A stretch of DNA of 64,000 bases from Poindextera sp963706385 (GCA_963706385.1 OY970153.1:1674001-1738000); one strand, 5' to 3'; positions 1-8,604 are shown, counted from the stretch's first letter. Made by a program: numbers and translations. The notes: a model not told the origin generated them from the sequence alone.

Positions 1-142
1 GCCGACATGCCGCCCCTCCCGATCCGTATCCTCGCCGTTCTGCATGAGCCAAGGCGCGGGGCTTCGCAACCCGGATCGACGGGACCTATGACCGCGATGT
101 GAAATCGACGGGGTGGCGAAAACCCGCGCTCTGCCGCACGAT

Positions 143-254
143 AGAGCACGATGCGATCAGGCGGAATCGCCTGATCGTTGAATCGTGCTCTAAATTCAAA
201 AGCTTGAGCGCGTTCTGATCGCAAAACCGGGTCCACTTTTGCGGAACGCGCTCT
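143..254 (+). repeat. Double stem-loop interspersed repeat, copy A
   Basis: This about 112-nt element begins AGAGCACGAT and ends AACGCGCTCT. It is two hairpins joined by an AT-rich linker containing TTCAAAAG. The first hairpin has outer AGAGCACGAT/ATCGTGCTCT arms around an inner GATCAGGCG/CGCCTGATC stem. The second pairs GAGCGCGTTC with GAACGCGCTC and GCAAAA with TTTTGC. Four other full copies lie in this window. This one sits 31 nt upstream of the CoA-transferase start. The sequence before it, from base 1, shows no gene I can support. Confidence 0.9.
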
Positions 255-285
255 AGTCGCAACGATAAAGGGTGGAGGAAGGCCG

Positions 286-2505
286 ATGAGCGCGACGAGC
301 GCCTTGGAACGGCCGCTGAACGGGCTGCGCGTGGTCGAGGCCGGGGGTGAGGTCGCCACCCGCTACTGCGGCCGGCTGCTGACCCAGCTCGGCGCCAGCA
401 TGACGCAGGTCGGCGATCGCTCGAACGACGCGGTCTGCCAGCCCGGCGCCGCCGGCCGCGCGTTCGGCGCCTGGCTCGACGAGGGCAAGGCCGTCGCGCC
501 CGATCTGGCCTCGGCCCTGGCGAGCCTGGATGGCGCGCAGGGCAAGTCCCTGGTCGTCGTCGGCCAAACGCCGGACGCGCTGCGGGCGGTCGATCGCATG
601 CTGGCTTCGCGCGGCGGCCCGATCGTCCGCGTCGGGGTGACCTGGTTCGGCGAGGCCGGCCCCTACGCCACTTGGCGCGGGAACGACGCGGTGATCCAGG
701 CGCTCAGCGGCATGGCGTTCGGGTTCGGCCTGCCCGAAGGTCCGCCGATCCTGCCCCAGGGCCATGCGCCGCAACTGCTCGCCGGCCTGAACGGCTTCAT
801 CGGCGGCCTGGCGGCGCTGATGGCCGGCGAAGATGGACCCTCGCGGGTGGACGTCAATGTGCTGGAATCGGCGCTGTGCTTCACCGAACCCGGTTCGGTG
901 GCCGCGGCGGCCGACCCGGCGGTCCAGTCGGCGCGCGGCGGCGTCAACCGTTTCGCCCCGGTCTATCCCTCCTCGATCTATCGGACGAGCGACGGAAACG
1001 TCGGCGTCACCGCCCTCACCCCGGCGCAATGGTCGGCGCTGTGCGAGCTGATCGGCCGGCCGGAGCTGGCCGCGGAGCCGCGCTTCGCCACCTCGGCCGA
1101 CCGCGTGCTCTGCGCCGACGAGATCGACGCGCTGCTGACGCCGCTGATCGCGCTCCACTCGACCGACTATTGGGTGCGGGCCGGCGAGCGCGGCCGCATT
1201 CCGATCACGCCCGCCCCGCGCCCGAGGGACCTGCCCGGCATGGCGCACTGGAGCGGCCGAGGCTCGTTCGCGCCGGTGGGCCGGACCGGCGCGTCGGGCC
1301 CCACCCTGCCCTTCCGCTTCGGCTTCGACCGCGTTCGCCAGCCGCGGCCGAACGGCGGCGCGCGCGGGCCACTGACCGGCGTTAGGGTCGCCGACTTCAG
1401 CATGGGCTGGGCCGGACCGCTGGCCGCCCGCTATCTCGGCGATCTGGGCGCCGACGTGCTGAAGGTCGAATCCACCGCCAGGCCGGACTGGTGGCGCGGC
1501 TGGGAGATCATGGAGGCTCAGGATCCGCCGCTGCACGAGCTGCCGCGTCACTTCATGGCGGTGAACCGCTCCAAGCGCGGGATCGACATCGACCTGCTCT
1601 CGCCCGAGGGCCGCGGCGTCGCGGAATCGATCATCCGCGGAGCCGACGTGGTGATCGAGAACCACGGCCCAGGGGTGATGGACCGGCTGGGCCTGGGCCA
1701 GGCCGCCCAGCGGCGGCTGCGCCCTGGGATCATCTCGGTCTCGATGCCGCCGTTCGGCTTCGGTGGGCCGCTGACCGGCCTGCGCGCCTACGGCTCGACC
1801 GTGGAGCAGGCCTCGGGCCTGCCGTTCGTCAACGGCCATGCCGACTGGACGCCGAGCATGCAGCACGTCGCCTATGGTGATCCGGTGGCCGGGGTCTACG
1901 GCGCCGCCGCCGCCATCGCCGGCCTCTATGGCCGCAGCGCCCAGGGCGGGGCGGAGATCGACCTGTGCCAGGTGGAATGCATCTTCCAGCTCGGCGCCGA
2001 TGCGATCATCGCCGACCAGATGGGCGGGGTCAGCCGCACCGGCAGCAGCCGCTCGACCGCGGCGCCGGTCTGCGTCGTGGCGGCTGCGGGCGAGGAAGCC
2101 TGGCTGGCGGTCGCGGCGGACGGCGAGGACGCCTGGCGCGCGCTGTGCGGCCAGCTCGCGGATCCGGCCCTATCGCCGGCCTGGAGCTTGGCCGAGCGAA
2201 AGGCGCACGAAGCCGAGATCGAGGCCGCCATCGCCCGCTGGGCGGCGTCCCGGGACCCGGCCGACGCGGCCCGGCGTCTCCAACAGGCGGGCGTCGCCGC
2301 CGCGCCGGTGCTGCCCGCCCACGGGCTCTCGCGGAACGATCACCTGTGCAACACGGGCTACTGGACCACGCTCAATCGCCGCTACATCGGCGACCACCTG
2401 GTCCCGCATGCGCCGATCCGGTTCGACGGCGAGCGCCCGCCGCTCACCCGCCCCGCCCCGACGCTGGGCGAGCACAGCGCGGAGGCCCTGGCCGAGCTGG
2501 GCTGA
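286..2505 (+). CDS. Two-domain class III (CaiB/BaiF) CoA-transferase
   Basis: This 739-residue protein is a head-to-tail fusion of two CaiB/BaiF CoA-transferase domains, roughly residues 1-350 and 360-739. The second half opens with the family-typical LTGVRVADFSMGWAGPLAAR and has RGIDIDL; the first half carries a weaker version starting LNGLRVVEAGG. Known family members move CoA between carboxylic acids, or act as acyl-CoA racemases, in the cytoplasm; the substrate here is unknown. The position aligned with the catalytic Asp of formyl-CoA transferase appears to be Glu in both halves (VLESAL near residue 194, QVECIF near 564). The ATG follows GGAGGAAGG, a good ribosome site. It is probably monocistronic, since the next gene starts 93 nt on with its own leader. 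Confidence 0.85.
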   Translation: MSATSALERPLNGLRVVEAGGEVATRYCGRLLTQLGASMTQVGDRSNDAVCQPGAAGRAFGAWLDEGKAVAPDLASALASLDGAQGKSLVVVGQTPDALRAVDRMLASRGGPIVRVGVTWFGEAGPYATWRGNDAVIQALSGMAFGFGLPEGPPILPQGHAPQLLAGLNGFIGGLAALMAGEDGPSRVDVNVLESALCFTEPGSVAAAADPAVQSARGGVNRFAPVYPSSIYRTSDGNVGVTALTPAQWSALCELIGRPELAAEPRFATSADRVLCADEIDALLTPLIALHSTDYWVRAGERGRIPITPAPRPRDLPGMAHWSGRGSFAPVGRTGASGPTLPFRFGFDRVRQPRPNGGARGPLTGVRVADFSMGWAGPLAARYLGDLGADVLKVESTARPDWWRGWEIMEAQDPPLHELPRHFMAVNRSKRGIDIDLLSPEGRGVAESIIRGADVVIENHGPGVMDRLGLGQAAQRRLRPGIISVSMPPFGFGGPLTGLRAYGSTVEQASGLPFVNGHADWTPSMQHVAYGDPVAGVYGAAAAIAGLYGRSAQGGAEIDLCQVECIFQLGADAIIADQMGGVSRTGSSRSTAAPVCVVAAAGEEAWLAVAADGEDAWRALCGQLADPALSPAWSLAERKAHEAEIEAAIARWAASRDPADAARRLQQAGVAAAPVLPAHGLSRNDHLCNTGYWTTLNRRYIGDHLVPHAPIRFDGERPPLTRPAPTLGEHSAEALAELG

Positions 2506-2555
2506 ACCCGTCACCGCCGTCTCGGGAAACGACGTTTGCTTATTCGCGCGCGGCC

Positions 2556-2574
2556 TGAAACACCCTTTGTTTCA
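2556..2574 (+). promoter_or_regulatory. Inverted repeat in the homospermidine synthase leader
   Basis: A perfect 7-bp inverted repeat, TGAAACA and TGTTTCA with a 5-nt spacer, lies 25 nt before the homospermidine synthase ATG. It could be an operator or a small mRNA hairpin close to the ribosome site. There is no sequence evidence for which protein, if any, binds it. Confidence 0.35.
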
Positions 2575-2598
2575 ACTCAGGTTTTGGAGCGCCGAACG

Positions 2599-4020
2599 AT
2601 GCCAGACGACAGCGTGAAAAAACATGTCTCCTTTTCCGGCCGGCTGCTCATGGTGGGCTGCGGAAGCATCGGCCAGGGCGTGCTACCGCTGCTGCTGCGC
2701 CATATCGATATGCCGGCGCAGAACATCTCGATCCTCACGGCCGATCACCGTGGCAGCGCCGTCGCGGCCGAATTCGGCATCAAAGAGGAGGTCCTGGCGC
2801 TTACCCGCGAGAATTACCGTGACGTGCTGTCGTCGCGGCTGAAACCGGGCGACTTCTTGCTCAACCTCTCGGTCGAGGTTTCATCGGTCGCGCTGATCAA
2901 GCTTTGCCGCGAAATCGGCGCGCTCTATCTCGACACCTGCATCGAGCCCTGGCCCGGTGGCTATACGGATCGTTCCCTCACGCCCTCGCAACGCTCCAAC
3001 TATGCGCTCCGGGAAACCGTCCTTGCGCTGATGGATGAGCCCACCGCGCCCACGGCGGTGATCGCCCACGGCGCCAATCCCGGCTTGATCTCGCATTTCG
3101 TCAAACAGGCGCTGCTCGATGTCGCGCTGGACACGGGCGTGACCGCGCAAGCGCCGGCGACACGCCGGGACTGGGCGAAGCTGGCGAAAGACCTGGGCGT
3201 GAAGGTCATTCACATCGCCGAGCGTGACACCCAGGTGGCCAATATTCCCAAACTCAGGGGCGAATTCGTCAATACCTGGTCGATCGACGGGTTTATCAGC
3301 GAGGGCTGTCAGCCGGCCGAACTCGGCTGGGGCACGCATGAAACGACGCTGCCGCAAGACGGCTGTCATCATGAATTCGGCTGTGGCGCGGCGATCTATT
3401 TGCTCCGCCCGGCCGCTTCCACGCGCGTGCGGACATGGACTCCGATGGAAGGTCCCTTCCACGGGTTTCTGATCACTCACAACGAGTCGATCTCGATCGC
3501 CGATTATTTGACCTTGAGCGAGAACGGCGCGGTGCAATACCGGCCAACGGTGCATTACGCCTATCACCCGTGCGACGACGCCGTCCTCTCGGTCCATGAG
3601 CTCGCGGGCAAGAACTGGCAGCCGCAAAAGACCCAGCGGTTGATCATGGATGAAATCATCGGCGGAGTGGATGAACTCGGCGCGCTGCTGATGGGCCATG
3701 AACGCGGCGCCTACTGGTACGGCTCGCAACTTTCCGTCGAGGACGCACGCAGACTGGCGCCGCACAACAACGCGACCAGCCTGCAGGTTACGGCGGCGGT
3801 GCTAGGCGGCGTGGTCTGGGCGATGGAACACCCACAGGCTGGCGTGGTGGAGGCGGATTTGCTCGATCACGCCCGCATACTGGAAATCGCGCTGCCCTAT
3901 CTCGGCGTCATGGCGGGCGAGTATTCCGACTGGACCCCGCTGGTCGACCGCGGGGTGTTGTTTGCTGAAGACGTCGATTCAACCGATCCCTGGCAGTTCA
4001 GGAATTTCCGGGTCTCCTAA
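2599..4020 (+). CDS. hss: Homospermidine synthase
   Basis: The predicted enzyme makes sym-homospermidine from putrescine units (or putrescine and spermidine) with NAD+ as a recycled hydride carrier, in the cytoplasm. The N-terminus has a Rossmann-type nucleotide site (MVGCGSIGQG, about residues 18-27), followed by family-typical blocks such as YLDTCIEPWPGGY and VIAHGANPGLISHFVKQAL. At 473 residues it matches the usual bacterial length. I chose the ATG that gives MPDDSVKKHVSF; an in-frame upstream start would add 21 residues with no family resemblance. By eye the gene uses more GAA, CAT, AAA and ATT codons than its neighbours, which may indicate a separate history. No other polyamine genes are adjacent. 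Confidence 0.93.
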   Translation: MPDDSVKKHVSFSGRLLMVGCGSIGQGVLPLLLRHIDMPAQNISILTADHRGSAVAAEFGIKEEVLALTRENYRDVLSSRLKPGDFLLNLSVEVSSVALIKLCREIGALYLDTCIEPWPGGYTDRSLTPSQRSNYALRETVLALMDEPTAPTAVIAHGANPGLISHFVKQALLDVALDTGVTAQAPATRRDWAKLAKDLGVKVIHIAERDTQVANIPKLRGEFVNTWSIDGFISEGCQPAELGWGTHETTLPQDGCHHEFGCGAAIYLLRPAASTRVRTWTPMEGPFHGFLITHNESISIADYLTLSENGAVQYRPTVHYAYHPCDDAVLSVHELAGKNWQPQKTQRLIMDEIIGGVDELGALLMGHERGAYWYGSQLSVEDARRLAPHNNATSLQVTAAVLGGVVWAMEHPQAGVVEADLLDHARILEIALPYLGVMAGEYSDWTPLVDRGVLFAEDVDSTDPWQFRNFRVS

Positions 4021-4024
4021 CGCC

Positions 4025-5131
4025 CTACGGCTGCGGAATCACCCCGCGGTCGGCCAAGCGTTTCAGCCAGGTCCTGAACATCACCTCGGTGTCGACGCAG
4101 TCGCCGAAGCCGGCCTGCCGCAGCTTGGTGGTGCTGACCAGGACGGCCTGGGCGGCTTCGCCCGCGCCGAAGGCGAAGATGAAGTCGGCGTAGTGGTGCG
4201 ATTCCCCGACCAGCTTGGCCATGGGGATCGGCCGCAGGTTGTGCTTCTTGACGATCCGGTCCCACACCTCGGCATGGGCCGGGAGGAAGCCGGACAGCGC
4301 GATCGAGTCTCCATAGGTCGGCTCGAGTCCGACGGCCTCGGCGATCGCCGGCCAGACGTTTTCCCAGACGAAGACGTCGCCGTTGGTGATGTTGAAGGTC
4401 TCGCCCCGGGCGGACGGCGCGTCGGCCGCCCAGGCGAGGGCCTTGGCGATCAGGCCGGCGTCGACCGCCTCGAGCACGTTGGGGGTGGTCGCCGGGCATT
4501 GGAACGGCTGGCCGATCTCGCGGCAGATCGCGGCGTAGGCGCCGATGATCGGGATCAGGTTCATCGCCACCCCGGTGGCGCCGCCGAACACCACCTGCGG
4601 GCGCCAGATGGTGAAATTCCAGTTCGCGCCCTTCTGCGCCGCGCGGATGTAGTCCTCCTGCAGCCAGTAGAAGTTCTCGTGGCTATCGCGGGGCCGGTTC
4701 TCGCGGCAGGGAATCTTGACCGGATGCACGTGCACGCCATAGGCCTTGGTGCCCTGCAGCACGCTGACGTGGGCCAACCCCTTGGCCGCCGCCCGCAAGG
4801 GGTCCATCAGGTTGCGCATCATGGCCAGGTTGGTCTGCATCTGGTCCTGCTCGTACCAGCCTGGAACAAGGCCCGGCTTTTCGAACAGGGCGGCGTAGAC
4901 CACGTGGGTGACCCCGCCGAACCGCGCGGCCGCCTCGCGGCAGGCCTCGGCGTCCTTCAGGTCGAGGGCGACATGCTCATAGGCGACGTCCGAAGCCACG
5001 TCGGCCGGACGGCGCGAGACGCCGATCACCTTCCAGCCCGGCTGCTTGGCGAAATGCTCGACGGCCGCGGCGCCGATCACGCCGCTGGCGCCGGCGATCA
5101 GCACGGTCTTGCTCCCTGGCTGCTCGGTCAT
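4025..5131 (-). CDS. SDR-family reductase, PRISE (progesterone 5-beta-reductase/iridoid synthase-like) type
   Basis: This 368-residue atypical extended short-chain dehydrogenase starts with a nucleotide site (VLIAGASGVIGAAAVEHF) and a following SRRPAD segment suggestive of NADP(H) preference. It carries both PRISE hallmarks: GTKAYG, supplying the catalytic Lys, and NFYWLQED near residue 150, matching the NFYYxxED motif with its catalytic Tyr. Known PRISE enzymes reduce activated C=C bonds of enones, from steroids to small unsaturated ketones. Bacterial substrates are mostly undefined, so this one is unknown. MTEQ is taken as the start; an ATG six codons upstream is possible. It converges on the homospermidine synthase gene with only 4 nt between the two stops. 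Confidence 0.85.
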   Translation of the reverse strand: MTEQPGSKTVLIAGASGVIGAAAVEHFAKQPGWKVIGVSRRPADVASDVAYEHVALDLKDAEACREAAARFGGVTHVVYAALFEKPGLVPGWYEQDQMQTNLAMMRNLMDPLRAAAKGLAHVSVLQGTKAYGVHVHPVKIPCRENRPRDSHENFYWLQEDYIRAAQKGANWNFTIWRPQVVFGGATGVAMNLIPIIGAYAAICREIGQPFQCPATTPNVLEAVDAGLIAKALAWAADAPSARGETFNITNGDVFVWENVWPAIAEAVGLEPTYGDSIALSGFLPAHAEVWDRIVKKHNLRPIPMAKLVGESHHYADFIFAFGAGEAAQAVLVSTTKLRQAGFGDCVDTEVMFRTWLKRLADRGVIPQP

Positions 5132-5292
5132 GTGGGTCTCCTCCGGCATGGCTTATCGTTCCCCTACCAGTGCCGGGCCGATCGACGATTGGCAACACCG
5201 CAGGCCGGCTCGTCGTTCAGAAGGCCATTTGCGAGCGCAATGAGACGGCGCCGTCGGACGAACCCGATTTTCGCTGAAAAATTGATCGAGCG

Positions 5293-5368
5293 TGGCGCCG
5301 CCTGCGTGACTCGAACACGCGACCCCCGCATTACGAATGCGGTGCTCTACCGGCTGAGCTAAGGCGGC
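5293..5368 (-). tRNA. tRNA-Thr (anticodon CGT)
   Basis: Read on the minus strand, the sequence folds as a cloverleaf. The acceptor GCCGCCT pairs with AGGCGGC, the D-loop contains AGCTCAGCCGGTAGAGC, and the anticodon stem CCGCA/TGCGG encloses loop TTCGTAA. The T-arm contains GTTCGAGTC and the 3' CCA is encoded. Loop bases 3-5 give anticodon CGT, decoding ACG threonine. It lies alone between the PRISE-type reductase and hemY. Confidence 0.95.
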
Positions 5369-5401
5369 CCGTGGCCCGCGGGTGCGGATTGGGCAGGCCT
5401 C

Positions 5402-5430
5402 TGTTTAGCGGCGCGGTGGCGGCTTGCCAA
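5402..5430 (-). promoter_or_regulatory. Probable promoter of tRNA-Thr
   Basis: On the minus strand TTGGCA and TAAACA are separated by 17 nt, and the -10 box ends 33 nt before the mature tRNA 5' end. Both hexamers are close to the primary sigma factor consensus. Spacing and position suit a tRNA promoter; there is no experimental support here. Confidence 0.5.
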
Positions 5431-5448
5431 GCATCGGCGGCGCGGCGT

Positions 5449-6879
5449 TCAGGCGTAGGGGCCGGGATCGTCGGGGGCCAGGGCCAGCGCCTCGCCGCTG
5501 GCGATGAACGGGCTGGCGGCTTCGTAGGCGGGCGGCAGTTCGGGCAGTTCGGTCAGCATCTTCTCGCGCCGTTCAAGCCTTGGATGGATCAACTCGCCGG
5601 TCTCGGCGTAGCGCGCCACCAATCTGGCCCAGTCGGCCGGGGCGTAGGCGAAGGCGCGGCCGGCGGGATCGAGGTCGCTCCAATCCGGTTCGTTGGGGGC
5701 CGAGAGCCCCTGGGCCATCCAGGCCCGCGCCTCGTCGGCCGCGCCGTCGGCGAAGGCCACCCGGGCCATCAGGCCGCAGGCGCGGGCGCTGGGGGTCGGC
5801 GCCAGCAGCGGCGCGGCCGCGACGCGGGCGGCGGCGGCGTCCCGCAGCAGCAGTGCGCGCTCGACGCTCACGTAGCGGCTCTCGCGGTGGGCGGGATTCA
5901 GCGCGGCCAGATCGGCCAGCCGCCGAGCGCGGGCCTTGGGCGTCTCGCGCATGTCGAGGTCGCGCCAGGCCAGCCACAGGGCCGGGTGCGGCGCGGCCTT
6001 CCAGCCCTGTTCGATCAGCCCGCCGGCGCGGCCGGGCTTGCCCTCGGCCTTGAGCAGGCGCACCGCGATCATCACCCCGGGCGCGAAGCCGGGGGCGAGT
6101 TTGGCCGCCTGGCTGGCGTAGTCCAGAGCCTGGGCGCGGGTCTTGGCCTCGGACGCATCCTCCAGGCTGGCGGCGGAGGCGGCCAGAAGCGCGGCGCGGC
6201 CGCGCTCGGCGCTGATCGGCGGAACGATCTTGCGCTGCAGCGCCTCCTGCATCAGGGCCAGGGAGGCGGCCCAGTCGCCGGCCTCCAGCCGGTCCTCCAG
6301 CAGCGCGCGCCAAGCCCAGCGGGCGGTGCGGGTCTGGCCGTAGGCGGCCTTGGCGTGAACCAGCGCGCCGGCGCGGTCGCCCTGGGCCAGGGCGATCTGC
6401 ATCAGCCCCCGCAGGCCGGCGAGCCGCATCTCGGGAAAGCCCAGCATGGCGGCGTAGGCGGCCTGGGCGGCGGCGGGCTCGCCCGCGGCTTCGGCGGCCT
6501 GGGCGGCCAGCAGGCGCGCCAGGGCGGGGGTGTCGACCGCCAGGTCCGCCGCCTTCTGGGCCAGACGCCGCGCCTCGGAGCCGTCGCCGGAAGCGGCCGC
6601 GAGAAATCCGCGGGTCAAGGCCTCGGCGCCCTGGCGGCGGCGCTGTTCGGCGCGGGCGCGGGCGTTGCGGGCGGGCGTCTCGACCACCCACAGCGCGATC
6701 CGCCACAGGCTGACGGCCAGGAAGGCGACGACCAGAACCGTGACGATCGCCGCGGCGGCGGTCATGTTCAGCCGCCAGCCCAGCCATTCGACGCTGGCCC
6801 GGCCCGGCTCGCCGGCCAGGGCCAGGGCCGCCACGGCCAGAACGGCCAGGGCGATCAGCACCAGGCTGGCGCGGATCAT
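5449..6879 (-). CDS. hemY: HemY-like TPR membrane protein (heme biosynthesis operon)
   Basis: This 476-residue protein has two N-terminal membrane segments (about residues 3-22 and 42-66), then an Ala-rich helical region of tetratricopeptide-like repeats, as in proteobacterial HemY (COG3071). It is the non-oxidase HemY, not protoporphyrinogen oxidase. Its biochemical role is unsettled; it is thought to organise heme-pathway enzymes at the inner membrane. Position supports the call: it is last in hemC-hemD-mitofilin-like-hemY, and its start overlaps the preceding gene's stop by 4 nt (ATGA), implying translational coupling. Confidence 0.88.
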   Translation of the reverse strand: MIRASLVLIALAVLAVAALALAGEPGRASVEWLGWRLNMTAAAAIVTVLVVAFLAVSLWRIALWVVETPARNARARAEQRRRQGAEALTRGFLAAASGDGSEARRLAQKAADLAVDTPALARLLAAQAAEAAGEPAAAQAAYAAMLGFPEMRLAGLRGLMQIALAQGDRAGALVHAKAAYGQTRTARWAWRALLEDRLEAGDWAASLALMQEALQRKIVPPISAERGRAALLAASAASLEDASEAKTRAQALDYASQAAKLAPGFAPGVMIAVRLLKAEGKPGRAGGLIEQGWKAAPHPALWLAWRDLDMRETPKARARRLADLAALNPAHRESRYVSVERALLLRDAAAARVAAAPLLAPTPSARACGLMARVAFADGAADEARAWMAQGLSAPNEPDWSDLDPAGRAFAYAPADWARLVARYAETGELIHPRLERREKMLTELPELPPAYEAASPFIASGEALALAPDDPGPYA

Positions 6880-7775
6880 GTGGCGGGTCCGCGATCGGAG
6901 GTCAGGGCCAGCTCGCGCAGGGCGTCGGCGCGGACGGCGGCGACCAGCCGGTCGATGTCGACCCGACGCTGGGCCCGCGCGCGCCAGTCGGCCAGGGCCT
7001 CGCGTCCGGCGGGCGGCAGGGCGTCGGTCTGCAGCAGCGCGCCTTCCAGATCACCGTCGTCGGCCAGCCGCTGGGCGCGCGCGAGGATCGCGTCGGGATC
7101 GCTCCCGCTCAGCCGGTCGGTGCGCCGCAGAATGAAGATGCTGGCCAGGAGCCGCCGCAGACGGGCGAGCACGCCGGCGTTTTCGCCCGGCGCGTGGGCG
7201 GCGAGCGAGGCCCGGTCGGCGGCTTGCGCGAACTGGGCCGCCAGGACCGCGCGGCTGGGCGCGCCGGACTTGGCGAGCGGCCGCAGGGCCGCGACCTCGG
7301 CCGAGCCGGGCGCCAGGCGCTGGACGCCGGCCAACTGGTCGGCGAACGGCTGGGACGATTGCGTGGCTTCGGTCAGCTCGGCCGCGGCCAGGGCCTCGCC
7401 GGCGGCTTCGGCGATCTGCTGTTGACCGGCCCGCAGACGATCGAGCCGGGCGCCGATGGCGGTCACGTCGGCGGAACCCGCGGACGGCGCGGACGGGGGG
7501 CTGGCGGCGCCCGGCGGCGGGGCGAGCGATGCGGCCGGCGAGGGCGACGGCGGCGTGGCCGAGGCCGGCGGCGGCGACGCGGCCGGCTGGGGTCGTTTGG
7601 GAAACAGCTGCGGGCCGTAGCGGCCGATGATCCCGCCGGCGATGGCGCAGAACACGCCGAACGCGATCATCGCCCAGAAGGCCGCGCCGAGGCCGCGGCG
7701 AGGCGGCGCATAGTCAGCCGGATCGCGGGGCAGGTCGGGGCCGGTGAAGTTTGCCGGGTCGGGCGCGCTGGTCAT
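6876..7775 (-). CDS. Mitofilin-like (COG4223) inner-membrane protein
   Basis: This 299-residue protein has a short cytoplasmic N-terminus ending in PPRRG, one membrane segment (about residues 32-50), a Pro/Ala/Ser-rich linker to about residue 100 and a long Ala-rich helical domain. The architecture matches the alphaproteobacterial COG4223/mitofilin-domain proteins encoded between hemD and hemY, which are related to the mitochondrial Mic60 of cristae junctions. A role in membrane shaping or in tethering the heme enzymes is inferred from that family. The start MTSAPDP is preferred: upstream in-frame sequence is Arg-rich and runs back into hemD. The 3' end overlaps hemY by 4 nt. Confidence 0.8.
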   Translation of the reverse strand: MTSAPDPANFTGPDLPRDPADYAPPRRGLGAAFWAMIAFGVFCAIAGGIIGRYGPQLFPKRPQPAASPPPASATPPSPSPAASLAPPPGAASPPSAPSAGSADVTAIGARLDRLRAGQQQIAEAAGEALAAAELTEATQSSQPFADQLAGVQRLAPGSAEVAALRPLAKSGAPSRAVLAAQFAQAADRASLAAHAPGENAGVLARLRRLLASIFILRRTDRLSGSDPDAILARAQRLADDGDLEGALLQTDALPPAGREALADWRARAQRRVDIDRLVAAVRADALRELALTSDRGPAT

Positions 7776-7806
7776 CCGCTTTTGGTGCGTCCGCTGGCCA
7801 TGCGGG

Positions 7807-8499
7807 TCAACCTTTAAGCAGCGCCAGGAGCGCGACTTCGTTCGGGCGCGGCGCCACGGACACGGACCGCAAGCCCAACTCCCGAAGCGGCTCGGCCGCC
7901 GCCTCGGAGATGGCGTAGGCCTCGAGCCGGCCGAGGTCGGGACCACCCTTGATGGCGGATGCGAGCGCGCGGGCGGCCTTGGGCGAATGCAGCAAGATCG
8001 CGTCAATTTGACTCAGGTCCGGCAGGACCCGTCTGACAGCCGTCTCGTAGACGATCGCCGCCGCCACGGCGACGCCGCGGTCGGCCAGCAGGGCCGAAAG
8101 GTCCGCCGCCGGCTCGCGGGCGGTGGGATTGAGCACCCGCCTCGGGCGCGGTTCGGCGTTCGCGATCCGTTCGGCCAGCGCCCGCGCGTCGCCGCCGGCC
8201 GAGGTCACCGACCGGAAGCCCGCGCCGCGCGCCCGTTCGGCGGTGGCCTCACCGACCGCGAACGCCGGCAAGGCGCGCTCGCGGCAAAGACTGGCGAAGG
8301 CGTCGACCGCGTGGCCGCTGGTGAAGACGATCGCGTCGATCCCGGTCAGGTCGACGCGGGCATGGCTCAGCGCCCGCGCCTCCAGCACTGGCTCGACCAC
8401 CGGCGTCAGGCCCATGGCCCTCAGCCGCGCGGCCGTGGCCTCGGCCTGCGGCGTCGTGCGGGTGACCCAGATGCGGCGGGAGTGATCGGGGGCGCTCAC
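7807..8499 (-). CDS. hemD: Uroporphyrinogen-III synthase
   Basis: This 230-residue protein should cyclise hydroxymethylbilane with inversion of ring D to give uroporphyrinogen III. The family is poorly conserved. Visible support is the early WVTRTTPQAEATAARLRAMG segment, the IVFTSGHAVDAF block, the LHSPKAARAL block and a C-terminal SEAAAEPLRELG segment, in the usual order for HemD. Genomic position downstream of hemC is decisive. A 102-nt gap from hemC holds a double hairpin rather than a gene. Confidence 0.92.
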   Translation of the reverse strand: MSAPDHSRRIWVTRTTPQAEATAARLRAMGLTPVVEPVLEARALSHARVDLTGIDAIVFTSGHAVDAFASLCRERALPAFAVGEATAERARGAGFRSVTSAGGDARALAERIANAEPRPRRVLNPTAREPAADLSALLADRGVAVAAAIVYETAVRRVLPDLSQIDAILLHSPKAARALASAIKGGPDLGRLEAYAISEAAAEPLRELGLRSVSVAPRPNEVALLALLKG

Positions 8500-8510
8500 G
8501 ACGCTGTTCT

Positions 8511-8604
8511 AGAGTGTGACAGCCGAAAATGTATGCGGTTTCGGCGGCCGTCACGCTCTGAACTTTTGAACTAGAGCCGAGGCGGACGCCGTCGCGGTGC
8601 TCTA
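8511..8604 (-). repeat. Structural variant of the double stem-loop repeat, in the hemC-hemD gap
   Basis: Read on the minus strand this element starts with hemC's stop codon (TAGAGC). It forms a first hairpin closed by TAGAGC/GCTCTA, then a linker with TTCAAAAGTT, then a second hairpin in which AGAGCGTGACGG faces CTGTCACACTCT and CCGAAA faces TTTCGG. The plan (hairpin, TTCAAAAG linker, hairpin) is the same as in the five canonical copies, but the stem sequences differ almost entirely. It fills almost the whole hemC-hemD spacer and could affect expression of hemD relative to hemC. Confidence 0.75.

Noticed and set aside
253..1866. Long open frame opposite the CoA-transferase, and similar long frames at 14638-17307, 26189-28051, 35276-37465 and 44483-48004
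   Set aside because: Each lies antisense or out of frame to a clear gene, has Arg/Gly/Ala/Pro-heavy composition and no recognisable domain. High GC content suppresses stops in shadow frames.
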